A stretch of 64,000 nucleotides of DNA, taken from contig NZ_JOEY01000013.1 of the NCBI RefSeq assembly GCF_000718165.1, positions 1 to 64,000 of the forward strand. Direction: 5' to 3'. The notes under the pieces were generated by a model. That model did not search any database, was not told the DNA's origin, and saw only the letters and a program-made list of their open reading frames with translations. Below are positions 18,045-27,519 of this stretch, in pieces (the stretch's first letter is position 1; the number at the start of each line of letters is the position of its first letter). The DNA is from Streptomyces fulvoviolaceus (GTDB lineage: Bacteria; Actinomycetota; Actinomycetes; Streptomycetales; Streptomycetaceae). A program made the translations under genes and the position numbers.

Positions 18045-19043
18045 TCAGCTCTTGACGCGGACCTCCGTGCGGAACTTGGCCGTCATCTCGGCCGCACTCG
18101 CCATGTCGGGGCTCTTGCCGGACATCGCGTCGGCCATGTCGATGTTGATGATGACGCCCAGCGTGCTGTGGTCGCCCCAGATGCACACCGGCATGCTGAT
18201 CGAGCTCGGGCCGGACGACGAGGAGTCGCCGCTGTCGACCTTCATCTCCTGGCACTTGAGGACCGCGCCGTCGAGACCGGACGGCGTGTACGCCTTCGGG
18301 CTGCCGACGACCGTGCCCTCATCCGAGGAGGCACTCTTCTTCATCTCGGTGAACATGCCGTCGACGACCTTCTCGGGGTCCTCGATCTCACCGTTGACAC
18401 CCATGAAGTTGATCATCTTCATGGCGAGGTAGTCGGTCTGGTCCCCGGACTGGTACGTGGCGCTGACGTCCTCGGCGTTCTTCACGCCGTGCTTCTCGGC
18501 GTCCTCGAGGTCGTCCTTGCTGAAGCCGTCGCCGGTTGCGCTGGCGGCCTTCTTGTAGTCCGTGAGGACGGTCGCCGGCGTCGTCAGCTTGTGCGCGCCG
18601 TCGTCGGGGATGTCGGAGCCGCTGCTGCTGCCGCTACCCCCGCCGATCACGAGGTACGCCCCGACGGCGATCGCGGCCACGACCGCCACCGCGCCGAGGA
18701 TGATGCCGATCTTCTTGCCGTTGCCACCCGGCGCCGGCGGCTGCGGAACGCCGTACGGGTCCTGGCCGTAGGGCGGCTGTTGACCGTACGGGGCCTGCTG
18801 CTGGCCGTACGGAGGGGCCTGCGGAGGGACGCCGCCCTGCTGCGGGTAGCCGTAACCGGGCTGCGGCTGCTGGGCGGGCGGGGCCTGCTGGGGGTAGCCG
18901 TAGCCGGGCTGTGGGGCCTGCGGCGGCTGGCCGGGCTGGCCGGGCTGGGGAGCCTGCGGCTGCTGGCCGTAGGGTCCCGGCTGGCCGTACGGCCCGGGCT
19001 GCTGGGGCTGCCCGCCGTACGGGCCCGGCTGGTTGTAGCTCAT
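18045..19043 (-). CDS. Pro/Gln/Gly/Tyr-rich single-pass membrane protein
   Basis: 332 residues. The first 125 residues are low-complexity repeats of Q-P-G-P-Y-G and Y-G-Y-P-Q-Q type (cytoplasmic, disordered). One transmembrane helix follows (about 132-152), then a Gly/Ser linker and an extracytoplasmic domain of about 170 residues with two Cys that could form a disulphide. Start ATG 19043 after GGAGGGGAACCC; the longer frame to 19124 lacks an RBS. This N-terminal style is common in Streptomyces envelope proteins. The function is unknown. Confidence 0.85.
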   Translation of the reverse strand: MSYNQPGPYGGQPQQPGPYGQPGPYGQQPQAPQPGQPGQPPQAPQPGYGYPQQAPPAQQPQPGYGYPQQGGVPPQAPPYGQQQAPYGQQPPYGQDPYGVPQPPAPGGNGKKIGIILGAVAVVAAIAVGAYLVIGGGSGSSSGSDIPDDGAHKLTTPATVLTDYKKAASATGDGFSKDDLEDAEKHGVKNAEDVSATYQSGDQTDYLAMKMINFMGVNGEIEDPEKVVDGMFTEMKKSASSDEGTVVGSPKAYTPSGLDGAVLKCQEMKVDSGDSSSSGPSSISMPVCIWGDHSTLGVIINIDMADAMSGKSPDMASAAEMTAKFRTEVRVKS

Positions 19044-19179
19044 TACTGGGTTCCCCTCCAGATGCTTATGTGTTCCCGACATCCTGGCGCAGGCACAGCG
19101 CTCGCATTGCATCGGGGGGCGCACCGTTACAGAAGAATCGCGTTTCGGGACTGGGTCGTGACGCCTCTAAACTGTGCGC

Positions 19180-21804
19180 GTGACCGAGAACGCTCAGCAG
19201 CAGCCATCAGCGCCCCACACCGAACTGCCGACCCAGTACGCGCCGGCCGAGGTAGAGGGGAAGCTGTACGAGCGCTGGGTAGAGCGCGGTTACTTCGCCG
19301 CCGACGCGAAGAGCGACAAGCCCGCGTACACCATCGTCATCCCGCCGCCGAACGTCACCGGCTCGCTCCACCTGGGCCACGCCTTCCAGCACACCCTCAT
19401 GGACGCCCTCACCCGCCGCAAGCGCATGCAGGGCTACGAGGCGCTGTGGCTGCCCGGCATGGACCACGCCGGTATCGCCACCCAGAACGTCGTCGAGCGA
19501 GAGCTCGGCAAGGAGGGCAAGTCCCGCCACGACCTGGGCCGCGAGGAGTTCGTCGAGCGCGTCTGGCAGTGGAAGGAGGAGTACGGCGGCAGGATCCTCG
19601 GCCAGATGCGACGCCTCGGCGACGGCGTCGACTGGTCCCGTGAGCGCTTCACCATGGACGAGGGGCTCTCCCAGGCCGTCCAGACCATCTTCAAGAAGCT
19701 CTACGACGACGAGCTGATCTACCGCGCCGAGCGCATCATCAACTGGTGCCCGCGCTGTCTCACCGCGATCTCCGACATCGAGGTCGAGTACCAGGAGGAC
19801 GACGGCGAGCTCGTCTCCATCAAGTACGGCGAGGGCGACGAGACGCTCGTCGTCGCCACCACCCGCGCCGAGACCATGCTCGGTGACACCGCCGTCGCCG
19901 TTCACCCCGACGACGAGCGCTACCAGCACCTCATCGGCAAGCGCATCAAGCTCCCGCTGACCGACCGCACCATCCCCGTCGTCGCCGACACCCACGTCGA
20001 CCCCGAGTTCGGCACCGGCGCCGTCAAGGTGACCCCGGCCCACGACCCGAACGACTTCGAGATCGGCCGGCGTCACGACCTGGAGTCGCTGACCGTCATG
20101 GACGAGCGCGGTGTCATCACCGTGCACGGCCCCTTCGAGGGACTCGACCGTTTCGAGGCGCGTTCGGCGATCGTCGCCGCCCTGCGCGCCGAGGGCCGGA
20201 TCGTCGCCGAGAAGCGCCCCTACGTCCACTCCGTGGGCCACTGCTCGCGTTGCAAGACGACCCTCGAACCCCGCCTGTCCATGCAGTGGTGGGTCAAGGT
20301 CGGCCCGCTGGCCCAGGCCGCCGGTGACGCCGTCCGCGACGGCCGCGTCGCGATCCACCCCGCCGACATGTCGAAGCGCTACTTCGACTGGGTCGACAAC
20401 ATGCACGACTGGTGCATCTCGCGGCAGTTGTGGTGGGGCCACCGCATCCCGGTCTGGTACGGCCCGGAGGGCGAGGTCGTCTGCGTCGGCCCCGACGAGG
20501 AGCCGCCGAGCGGTGAGGGCTGGACCCAGGACCCGGACGTCCTGGACACCTGGTTCTCCTCCGGCCTGTGGCCCTTCTCGACCCTCGGCTGGCCCGAACA
20601 GACCCCGGATCTCGAGAAGTTCTACTCGACCGACGTCCTGCTCACCGGCCACGACATCATCTTCTTCTGGGTCGCCCGGATGATGATGTTCGGCCTCTAC
20701 GCCATGGACGGCGAGGTCCCCTTCAAGACCATCGCCCTGACCGGCCTGGTCCGCGACCAGTTCGGCAAGAAGATGTCCAAGTCCTCGGGCACGGCGGTGG
20801 ATCCGCTGGACTGGATGAACGAGTACGGCTCCGACGCCGTCCGCTTCACCCTGGCCAAGGGCGCCAACCCCGGTGTCGACGTGCCGATCGGCGAGGACTG
20901 GGTCCAGGCGTCCCGGAACTTCGCCAACAAGATCTGGAACGCGACCCGCTTCGCGCTGATGAACGGCGCGACGGTCGAGGGCCCGCTGCCGGAGCCGGCG
21001 GAGATGTCGGCCACCGACCGCTGGATCCTCTCCCGTCTCAACAAGACCGTCGCCGAAGTCGACGCGTTCTACGAGGACTTCCAGTTCGCGAAGGTCTCCG
21101 ACTCGCTGTACCACTTCGCGTGGGACGAGGTCTTCGACTGGTACGTCGAGCTGTCCAAGACGACGTTCATGGCGGGCGGCGAGGGCGCCAAGATCTCCGG
21201 ACGGGTCCTCGGCGAGGTCCTGGACGTGACCCTGCGCCTGCTCCACCCGATCGTCCCGTTCGTGACGGAGACCCTCTGGACCACCCTCACGGGCGGCGAG
21301 TCGGTCGTCATCGCGAACTGGCCCACGGACAGCGGCTTCCGTGACGAGGCCGCCGAGCGGGAGATCGAGACCCTCCAGTCGGTGATCACCGAGGTCCGCC
21401 GCTTCCGCGCCGACCAGGGCCTGCAGCCGGGCCAGCGCGTCCCGGCCCGCCTGACCCTGGACGGCACGGCCCTGGCACCTCACGAGGCGGCCATCCGCCA
21501 GCTGCTGCGTCTGCAGCCGGAGGGCGAGGCCTTCTCGGCCACGGCGACCCTGCCGGTCGCGGGGGCCACGGTCGCCCTCGACCTCTCCGGCACGATCGAC
21601 GTCGCCGCGGAGCGCAAGCGCCTCGCGAAGGACCTCGCGGCCGCGGAGAAGGAGAAGGCCCAGGCCAACGCCAAGCTCGGCAACGAGGCGTTCCTGGCGA
21701 AGGCTCCCGACCACGTGGTCGAGAAGATCCGCACACGCCTGACGAAGGCGGACGAGGACATCGCCCGCATCAAGACGCAGCTGGACCGCTTGCCGCAGGC
21801 GTAA
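19180..21804 (+). CDS. valS: Valyl-tRNA synthetase
   Basis: Charges tRNA-Val; class Ia synthetase with an editing domain that removes threonyl-tRNA. The nucleotide-binding H-L-G-H motif is at about residue 65 and K-M-S-K-S at 531-535; the tRNA-binding anticodon domain and a C-terminal coiled-coil arm (about 805-874) follow. 874 residues is the normal length. GTG 19180 (VTENAQQQ) is preferred; GTG 19174 adds two residues. It diverges from the membrane-protein gene and ends at a 21-bp hairpin. Confidence 0.97.
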   Translation: MTENAQQQPSAPHTELPTQYAPAEVEGKLYERWVERGYFAADAKSDKPAYTIVIPPPNVTGSLHLGHAFQHTLMDALTRRKRMQGYEALWLPGMDHAGIATQNVVERELGKEGKSRHDLGREEFVERVWQWKEEYGGRILGQMRRLGDGVDWSRERFTMDEGLSQAVQTIFKKLYDDELIYRAERIINWCPRCLTAISDIEVEYQEDDGELVSIKYGEGDETLVVATTRAETMLGDTAVAVHPDDERYQHLIGKRIKLPLTDRTIPVVADTHVDPEFGTGAVKVTPAHDPNDFEIGRRHDLESLTVMDERGVITVHGPFEGLDRFEARSAIVAALRAEGRIVAEKRPYVHSVGHCSRCKTTLEPRLSMQWWVKVGPLAQAAGDAVRDGRVAIHPADMSKRYFDWVDNMHDWCISRQLWWGHRIPVWYGPEGEVVCVGPDEEPPSGEGWTQDPDVLDTWFSSGLWPFSTLGWPEQTPDLEKFYSTDVLLTGHDIIFFWVARMMMFGLYAMDGEVPFKTIALTGLVRDQFGKKMSKSSGTAVDPLDWMNEYGSDAVRFTLAKGANPGVDVPIGEDWVQASRNFANKIWNATRFALMNGATVEGPLPEPAEMSATDRWILSRLNKTVAEVDAFYEDFQFAKVSDSLYHFAWDEVFDWYVELSKTTFMAGGEGAKISGRVLGEVLDVTLRLLHPIVPFVTETLWTTLTGGESVVIANWPTDSGFRDEAAEREIETLQSVITEVRRFRADQGLQPGQRVPARLTLDGTALAPHEAAIRQLLRLQPEGEAFSATATLPVAGATVALDLSGTIDVAAERKRLAKDLAAAEKEKAQANAKLGNEAFLAKAPDHVVEKIRTRLTKADEDIARIKTQLDRLPQA

Positions 21805-21815
21805 GAGTCCGTACG

Positions 21816-21860
21816 GCGCGAAGGGCCCCGGAGTCCTCTGGACTCCGGGGCCCTTCGCGC
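21816..21860 (+). terminator. 21-bp perfect hairpin after valS
   Basis: Stem 21816-21836 pairs without mismatch with 21840-21860, loop TCT. It is the longest perfect stem I found in the window. Confidence 0.9.
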
Positions 21861-21912
21861 CCTTGGGGGCGCGGGGAACTGCGCGACCAGCCACAACGCA
21901 CCCGCACCGGCC
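21861..21912. repeat. Dispersed intergenic repeat, short form
   Basis: GGGGGCGCGGGGAACTGCGCGACCAGCC and the tail ACAACGCACCCGCACC. It is the short variant of the family at 10977 and 14849, lacking the central GCGGCTCCGCCGC module. Confidence 0.75.
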
Positions 21913-21974
21913 TTACAGGACCAGCCACCCCACTCCGTAGGCACTCTGTCAGTCCCCCTCCGTAGACTGACCCC

Positions 21975-23459
21975 GTGAGTGAAAGCGACCCCTTCGACGA
22001 CATCGTCGCCAACGAGACCGACCGAGACCCCGATCTCGCGGTGATCGAGGCCGGCAGCCGAACCCTGCGCACCCAGGGCGGCCAGCCGCAGGCCGACGTG
22101 CCCGGTCGCCCCGCCGACCCCGAGATCGACAAGGCCTTGCGCGAGGTCGAGGCCGAGCTCGCCTCCCGCTGGGGCGAGACCAAGCTGGAGCCGTCGGTCA
22201 GCCGTATCGCCGCGCTGATGGACGTCCTGGGCGATCCGCAGCGGTCGTACCCCTCGATCCACATCACGGGAACCAACGGCAAGACCTCCACCGCCCGCAT
22301 GATCGAGGCCCTCCTCGGCGCCTTCGAACTGCGCACGGGCCGCTACACCTCCCCCCACGTCCAGTCGATCACCGAGCGGATCAGCCTCGACGGGGCGCCG
22401 ATCGACGCCGAGCGGTTCGTCGAGACGTACAACGACATCAAGCCGTACGTCGAGATGGTCGACGCGCAGCAGGAGTACCGGCTGTCCTTCTTCGAGGTGC
22501 TGACGGGCATGGCGTACGCCGCCTTCGCGGACGCGCCCGTCGACGTCGCCGTCGTCGAGGTGGGCATGGGCGGCTCCTGGGACGCCACCAACGTCATCGA
22601 CGGTGACGTCGCCGTCGTCACTCCCATCGACCTCGACCACACCGACCGGCTCGGCGAGACGCCCGGCGAGATCGCCGTGGAGAAGGCCGGGATCATCAAG
22701 CAGGACGCGACCGTCATCCTGGCCCAGCAGCCGGTGGACGCGGCGCAGGTGATGCTGAGGAAGGCCGTCGAGGTCGACGCGACCGTGGCCCGGGAGGGAC
22801 TGGAGTTCGGGGTCGTGGCGCGGCAGATCGCCGTCGGCGGGCAGGTGTTGACCCTGCGCGGGCTCGGCGGGGAGTACGAAGAGGTGTACCTCCCGCTGCA
22901 CGGCCCTTACCAGGCGCACAACGCCGCCGTGGCGCTCGCCGCCGTGGAGGCGTTCTTCGGCGTCGGCGCCCAGCGTCCGGACCGGCTCGACATCGACACG
23001 ATCCGCAAGGCCTTCGCCTCCGTCACCGCCCCGGGCCGGCTGGAAGTCGTACGGCGGTCCCCGACCGTCGTGCTGGACGCGGCCCACAACCCGGCGGGCG
23101 CCCGCGCCACCGCCGAGGCGATCGGAGAGGCCTTCGAGTTCAGCCGCCTGATCGGCGTGGTGGGCGCGAGCGGCGACAAGAACGTACGGGGGCTGCTGGA
23201 AGCCTTCGAGCCGGTCTTCGCCGAGGTCGTGATCACCCAGAACTCCAGCCACCGGGCCATGGACGCGGACGAGCTCGCCGCGATCGCCGTCGAGGTGTTC
23301 GGCGAGGACCGCGTGCAGGTCGAGCCGCGGCTGCCCGACGCGCTGGAGGAGGCGATCACGCTGGCCGAGGAGGACGGCGAGTTCGCGGGCGGCGGCGTGC
23401 TCGTCACCGGTTCCGTCATCACCGTCGGCGAGGCCCGACTGCTGCTGGGGAGGGGCTGA
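21975..23459 (+). CDS. folC: Folylpolyglutamate synthase / dihydrofolate synthase
   Basis: Adds glutamates to folates, retaining them in the cell. Mur-ligase fold: P-loop I-T-G-T-N-G-K-T-S-T (about residues 96-105), then D-L-D-H and the C-terminal D-A-A-H-N-P motif. The 494 residues include an unusual N-terminal extension of about 55 acidic residues. GTG start at 21975. It is followed after only 6 bp by the DUF4233-type gene, so the two form an operon. Confidence 0.95.
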   Translation: MSESDPFDDIVANETDRDPDLAVIEAGSRTLRTQGGQPQADVPGRPADPEIDKALREVEAELASRWGETKLEPSVSRIAALMDVLGDPQRSYPSIHITGTNGKTSTARMIEALLGAFELRTGRYTSPHVQSITERISLDGAPIDAERFVETYNDIKPYVEMVDAQQEYRLSFFEVLTGMAYAAFADAPVDVAVVEVGMGGSWDATNVIDGDVAVVTPIDLDHTDRLGETPGEIAVEKAGIIKQDATVILAQQPVDAAQVMLRKAVEVDATVAREGLEFGVVARQIAVGGQVLTLRGLGGEYEEVYLPLHGPYQAHNAAVALAAVEAFFGVGAQRPDRLDIDTIRKAFASVTAPGRLEVVRRSPTVVLDAAHNPAGARATAEAIGEAFEFSRLIGVVGASGDKNVRGLLEAFEPVFAEVVITQNSSHRAMDADELAAIAVEVFGEDRVQVEPRLPDALEEAITLAEEDGEFAGGGVLVTGSVITVGEARLLLGRG

Positions 23460-23465
23460 CCACCC

Positions 23466-23822
23466 GTGCGTACGCTCTGTGCTTCGACCCTGATCGGTGA
23501 GGTCTTCCTCATCGGCTTCGCCGGACTGGTCGCCATGAAGGACCCCGACCTGTCCATGACGACGGTGTGGACGGTCAGCGGCATCGCGATGTTCCTGTGC
23601 CTGGCGCTGTGCGGGGTCGTGACCCGGCCCGGCGGCATCGCGCTCGGCTGGGCCCTCCAGATCGCCCTCATCGTCTCCGGCTTCGTCATCCCCACCATGT
23701 TCTTCATGGGCGCGCTCTTCGCGGCGCTGTGGTGGGCATCCGTGCACTACGGAAGAAAGATCGACGAGGCCAAGGCCCGTTTTGCGGCGCAGGCAGGCGA
23801 AACCAGCCCGTCCGGCGTTTGA
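23466..23822 (+). CDS. DUF4233-type small membrane protein
   Basis: 118 residues with four hydrophobic helices (about residues 6-24, 34-52, 57-76, 78-94) and a charged cytoplasmic tail. Proteins of this kind directly follow folC in actinobacteria; their function is not known. GTG start at 23466, 6 bp after the folC stop. The last residues (T-S-P-S-G-V) and the TGA are encoded by a dispersed intergenic repeat that has invaded the 3' end, so the original C terminus has probably been replaced. Confidence 0.85.
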   Translation: MRTLCASTLIGEVFLIGFAGLVAMKDPDLSMTTVWTVSGIAMFLCLALCGVVTRPGGIALGWALQIALIVSGFVIPTMFFMGALFAALWWASVHYGRKIDEAKARFAAQAGETSPSGV

Positions 23823-23880
23823 GGACGAGGCCCCTTCAGGGCCGACAGCGGGGGTCTGGGGGGCGGCAGCCCCCAGGGGC
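23805..23880. repeat. Dispersed repeat CAGCCCGTCCGGCGTTTGAGG overlapping a gene end
   Basis: Reads CAGCCCGTCCGGCGTTTGAG, GACGAGGCCCCTTCAGGGCC, then GGGGGTCTGGGGGGCGGCAG-CCCCCAG. It shares its lead module and the GGGGGTC-hairpin end with the cluster at 3298. The stem CTGGGGG/CCCCCAG could terminate transcription of folC and its partner gene. Confidence 0.85.
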
Positions 23881-23969
23881 GCCCACCTGCGGAACCTGAC
23901 ACTGCGTAACCGGTGCCCAGGCACGCCCTGTAGCCTCGTGCCACCGCACCCGTGGACAAGGAGTACCTC

Positions 23970-24383
23970 GTGACCCAGCGCACGCTCGTCCTGCTCAAGC
24001 CCGACGCAGTCGCTCGTGGCCTGACCGGCGAGATCATCAGCCGTATCGAGCGCAAGGCCGGCTGGCAGATCACCGCGCTGGAGCTGCGCACCCTGGACCA
24101 GGACACGCTGGAGCAGCACTACGGCGAGCACAAGGGCAAGCCCTTCTACGAGCCGCTGGTGGAGTTCATGGCCTCCGGTCCGGTCGTCGCGCTGATCGTC
24201 GAGGGCGAGCGGGTCATCGAGGGTGTCCGCGCGCTGGCCGGTCCGACCGACCCGATCGCCGCCGCCCCGGGCTCCATCCGCGGTGACTTCGGCGTGATCG
24301 TCCGCGAGAACCTCATCCACGCCTCCGACTCCGAGGAGTCCGCCGAGCGCGAGGTGAAGATCTTCTTCCCGGGCCGCGCGTAG
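23970..24383 (+). CDS. ndk: Nucleoside diphosphate kinase
   Basis: Transfers the terminal phosphate of NTPs to NDPs through a phospho-histidine. The active-site motif N-L-I-H-A-S-D-S gives His117. 137 residues is typical. GTG 23970 sits 6 nt after AAGGAG (AAGGAGTACCTC), which decides against the upstream in-frame GTG at 23952. It is a monocistronic unit with a T-tract terminator. Confidence 0.97.
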   Translation: MTQRTLVLLKPDAVARGLTGEIISRIERKAGWQITALELRTLDQDTLEQHYGEHKGKPFYEPLVEFMASGPVVALIVEGERVIEGVRALAGPTDPIAAAPGSIRGDFGVIVRENLIHASDSEESAEREVKIFFPGRA

Positions 24384-24416
24384 GGCCTGTCCGGCGCACG
24401 CCGCAGCAGAAGCCGG

Positions 24417-24444
24417 AGTCTGGGGCGATGTCCCCAGACTTTTT
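24417..24444 (+). terminator. Intrinsic terminator of ndk, with T-tract
   Basis: 9-bp stem (24417-24425 with 24432-24440), loop CGATGT, followed by TTTTT: a classical rho-independent terminator, which is uncommon in this GC-rich genome. Confidence 0.9.
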
Positions 24445-24649
24445 GGCATATGCGTGCCGATCGAGGGAACGAGCACCCCCGAACGCCCCTCTCCAGGAGC
24501 GAACACACTCAGCATCTGCTGACAATGGCGGAGACCCTTACGCAGTGTCCGTGCGGGCGCGTCTACGATGGAAGCCTTCACGTCACAGCACCCACCTCCG
24601 CCGACCTGACAAGCCCTCAAAAGCTCCCAGGAAGGCCAGACACATCCTG

Positions 24650-25681
24650 ATGGGGAACTCAATGTCGTTCATCGGCCGTGACATGGCTGTCGACCTCGGG
24701 ACCGCCAACACGCTGGTGTACGTCAGGGGTCGCGGGATCGTACTCAACGAGCCGTCCGTCGTCGCGATCAACACCAACACCGGTGGCATCCTCGCGGTCG
24801 GCGCCGAAGCCAAGAAGATGATCGGGCGCACGCCCGGCAACATCGTTGCCGTACGTCCGCTGAAGGACGGCGTGATCGCCGACTTCGAGATCACCGAGCG
24901 GATGCTCCGCTACTTCATCCTGAAGATCCACAAGCGGCGGTATCTCGCGAGGCCGCGCGTCGTCGTGTGTGTCCCCTCGGGCATCACCGGCGTCGAGCGC
25001 CGCGCCGTCATCGAGGCGTCGTCCCAGGCCGGCGCCCGTCAGGTGCACATCATCGAGGAGCCCATGGCGGCCGCCATCGGCTCCGGCCTGCCGGTCCACG
25101 AGGCCACGGGCAACATGGTGGTGGACATCGGCGGCGGCACCACGGAGGTCGCGGTCATCTCCCTCGGCGGCATCGTCACCGCCCAGTCCATCCGCGTCGC
25201 GGGCGACGAACTGGACAGCTCGATCATCCAGCACATCAAGAAGGAGTACTCCCTTCTGCTGGGTGAGCGGACGGCAGAACAGATCAAGATCACGATCGGT
25301 TCGGCGTACGACCTCGACGCTGACGAACACACCGAAATCCGTGGCCGGGACCTCGTCTCCGGGCTGCCCAAGACCGTCGTCATCTCGGCCGCCGAAGTGC
25401 GCAAGGCGATCGAGGAACCGGTCAATGCCATCGTCGACGCCGTGAAGACCACCCTCGACAAGTGCCCGCCCGAGCTCTCCGGCGACATCATGGACCGCGG
25501 AATCGTTCTGACAGGTGGCGGCGCCCTGCTCCGCGGCCTCGACGAGCGGCTGCGCCGTGAGACCGGCATGCCGATCCACATCGCCGAGGATCCGCTGGAC
25601 AGCGTGGCGCTCGGCTCCGGCAAGTGCGTCGAGGAGTTCGAGGCGCTCCAGCAGGTGCTGGACGCCCAGCCCCGCAGATGA
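24650..25681 (+). CDS. mreB: Actin-like morphogenesis protein MreB
   Basis: 343-residue bacterial actin that polymerises under the membrane; in Streptomyces it is needed for spore-wall integrity. The phosphate-1 motif D-L-G-T-A-N-T, the central G-G-G-T-T-E-V and the adenosine motif G-G-G-A-L-L-R-G are intact. ATG 24650 (MGNSMSFIG); an internal ATG at 24662 is possible. It is first in the mre cluster, with a long 5' region and a hairpin before mreC that should reduce read-through. Confidence 0.97.
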   Translation: MGNSMSFIGRDMAVDLGTANTLVYVRGRGIVLNEPSVVAINTNTGGILAVGAEAKKMIGRTPGNIVAVRPLKDGVIADFEITERMLRYFILKIHKRRYLARPRVVVCVPSGITGVERRAVIEASSQAGARQVHIIEEPMAAAIGSGLPVHEATGNMVVDIGGGTTEVAVISLGGIVTAQSIRVAGDELDSSIIQHIKKEYSLLLGERTAEQIKITIGSAYDLDADEHTEIRGRDLVSGLPKTVVISAAEVRKAIEEPVNAIVDAVKTTLDKCPPELSGDIMDRGIVLTGGGALLRGLDERLRRETGMPIHIAEDPLDSVALGSGKCVEEFEALQQVLDAQPRR

Positions 25682-25695
25682 CATAACTCTTCGAT

Positions 25696-25731
25696 TCCGC
25701 CGTACGAGATGATCTCTTCTCGTGCGGCGGA
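25696..25731 (+). terminator. Hairpin between mreB and mreC
   Basis: 14-bp stem (25696-25709 with 25718-25731, one G-T pair) and 8-nt loop. It is likely an attenuator, so that mreB is expressed more than mreC-rodA. Confidence 0.75.
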
Positions 25732-25777
25732 TCGTTGATATGTAGGCATAAGCTCGCCCAAACACCTGCACATTCCT

Positions 25778-26749
25778 ATGAGGAAGGCACGGCCGCCGCA
25801 CGTGAGGGACACACGAGAGAGCCGGCTGCTCCTGGTGCTGCTGATCGCTGTCGCGTTCGCACTGATCACGGTGGACATCCGCGGCGGGGAGGACTCACCG
25901 GTCGACGGTGCCCGCCAGGCCGCAGCCACGGTGTTCGGCCCGATCGAGGACGGGGTGTCGGCCGCGGTCGACCCGGTCGGCAACGCCGTATCGGCCATCC
26001 GTGACTCCGGCGAGCGGCACGACCGGCTCGCCGAGCTGGAGAAGGAGAACGCGGCCCTCAAGGCGAAGCTCGGCAGCGACGACCGCAAGTCCAGCCGCCT
26101 CAAACAGCTCGACAAGATGCTGAAGATCGCGGGCGAGGGCCAGTACGGCATCAAGGGCGCGGAGGTCATCGCCATAGGGGCGGCCCAGGGCTTCTCCTGG
26201 ACCATCACGATCGACGTCGGCGCCGACGACGGCATCAAGCGCGACATGACCGTCCTCAACGGCGACGGACTCGTCGGCCGCGTGACGACCGTCGGGCCGA
26301 ACACCGCCACCGTCCTCCTCGCCAACGACCCCGACTTCACCGTCGGCACCCGCATGGAGGCCAGCGACGAGCTCGGCTTCGCCTCCGGGCAGGGCGACCG
26401 CCCGCTGCGCGTCGAACTCCTCAACGGCAAGGCCGAGATCAAGAAGGGCGACCGTCTGGTCACCTTCGGCTCGCAGGCCGACAAGCCCTTCGTGCCCGGC
26501 GTGCCGGTCGGCGTGGTCTCCCGCGTCGACCCCTCCGGCGGCGACCTGACCCGCATCCTCTACGTCACGCCGTACGTCAGCTTCACCAAGCTCGACGTCA
26601 TCGGCGTCGTCGTCCAGGCCCCGAAGAAGGACCCGCGCGACACCGTGCTGCCCGCCAAGCCCAAGCCGACCCCCACGCCGACCGTGACGGTCACCGTCAC
26701 CCCGTCCGCGAACGCGCCGGTCGACGGCGAGATCCAGCAAGAGCAGTAG
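25778..26749 (+). CDS. mreC: Cell-shape protein MreC
   Basis: Up to 323 residues. An N-terminal membrane anchor (L-L-L-V-L-L-I-A-V-A-F-A-L-I-T-V) precedes a coiled coil (about residues 80-118), two beta-barrel domains outside the membrane and a Pro/Thr/Val-rich tail (P-T-P-T-P-T-V-T-V-T-V). It links cytoskeleton and wall synthases. ATG 25778 lacks an RBS. GTG 25802 (VRDTRESR) lies 14 nt after AGGAAGG and may be the true start. mreD follows after 12 bp. Confidence 0.93.
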   Translation: MRKARPPHVRDTRESRLLLVLLIAVAFALITVDIRGGEDSPVDGARQAAATVFGPIEDGVSAAVDPVGNAVSAIRDSGERHDRLAELEKENAALKAKLGSDDRKSSRLKQLDKMLKIAGEGQYGIKGAEVIAIGAAQGFSWTITIDVGADDGIKRDMTVLNGDGLVGRVTTVGPNTATVLLANDPDFTVGTRMEASDELGFASGQGDRPLRVELLNGKAEIKKGDRLVTFGSQADKPFVPGVPVGVVSRVDPSGGDLTRILYVTPYVSFTKLDVIGVVVQAPKKDPRDTVLPAKPKPTPTPTVTVTVTPSANAPVDGEIQQEQ

Positions 26750-26761
26750 GAGCTGTCCCCC

Positions 26762-27439
26762 ATGCGTGTCAACCGGATCCTGCTCTCCTCCGCCCTGGTC
26801 GTCGTCGCCCTGGTGCTCCAGGTGAGCGTCCTCGCCCGCCTCCACCTCCCGGGCGCCGTCCCCGACCTGCTGCTGCTCACCGTGCTGGGCCTCGCCCTGG
26901 TCTACGGCCATGTCGGCGGCGCCCTCGTCGGGTTCGGCGCGGGCCTGCTGGCCGACCTCGCCCCGCCCGCCGACCACGCGGCCGGCCGGTACGCCCTCGT
27001 GCTGTGCGTCATCGGCTACCTCGCCGGCCTCGCCAAACCGGAGACCGGCAGACTCAAGTCGGCCACCGGCCCCATGGTCGTCGTGGTCGCCGCCGCCGTC
27101 GGCACCACCCTGCTCTACGCCGGGGTCGGCGCCCTCGTCGGCGACACCGCCGCCCGCCATGTCGGCCTCGGCAGCCTCCTGTTCACGGCCGCCCTGTACG
27201 ACCTGCTGCTCGCCCCGTTCGTCGTCCCCGGGATCATGGCGCTGGCCCGGCGCGCGGAGAACGACCCGCTGGCCGAGACGAACTCCGCGGCCAAGTCGGC
27301 GGACATCTCCTCGGGCTGGCTCTCCTCGGGCACCGGCCTCAAGATCGGCGGTCAGCGGGGCGGTCTCGGCGGCCTGAAGACCAAGGCCCGGACCCGTACC
27401 GCGCGCGTGGGTCGCATCAAGGGGGTCAAGCGGCTGTGA
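26762..27439 (+). CDS. mreD: Cell-shape membrane protein MreD
   Basis: 225-residue integral membrane protein with about five or six helices in the first 165 residues, partner of MreC and RodA in the elongation/spore-wall complex. The C-terminal 55 residues are basic and Gly-rich (T-K-A-R-T-R-T-A-R-V-G-R), longer than in model MreD. Its RBS TAGGAG overlaps the mreC stop codon. Confidence 0.93.
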   Translation: MRVNRILLSSALVVVALVLQVSVLARLHLPGAVPDLLLLTVLGLALVYGHVGGALVGFGAGLLADLAPPADHAAGRYALVLCVIGYLAGLAKPETGRLKSATGPMVVVVAAAVGTTLLYAGVGALVGDTAARHVGLGSLLFTAALYDLLLAPFVVPGIMALARRAENDPLAETNSAAKSADISSGWLSSGTGLKIGGQRGGLGGLKTKARTRTARVGRIKGVKRL

Positions 27440-27519
27440 GTACGCGGGAGTTGGCGGGCCGCGTTCACAGGTTCGCCGTATATGACACGTACACACACTG
27501 AGAGGGGGCGGCAGCCGCA

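Noticed and set aside
19207..21894. 895-codon minus-strand frame opposite valS
   Set aside because: Antisense shadow; valS has all class I motifs and the antisense product has none.
21480..24662. 1060-codon minus-strand frame spanning folC and ndk
   Set aside because: Covers three real plus-strand genes with clear families; the composition is that of an antisense shadow.
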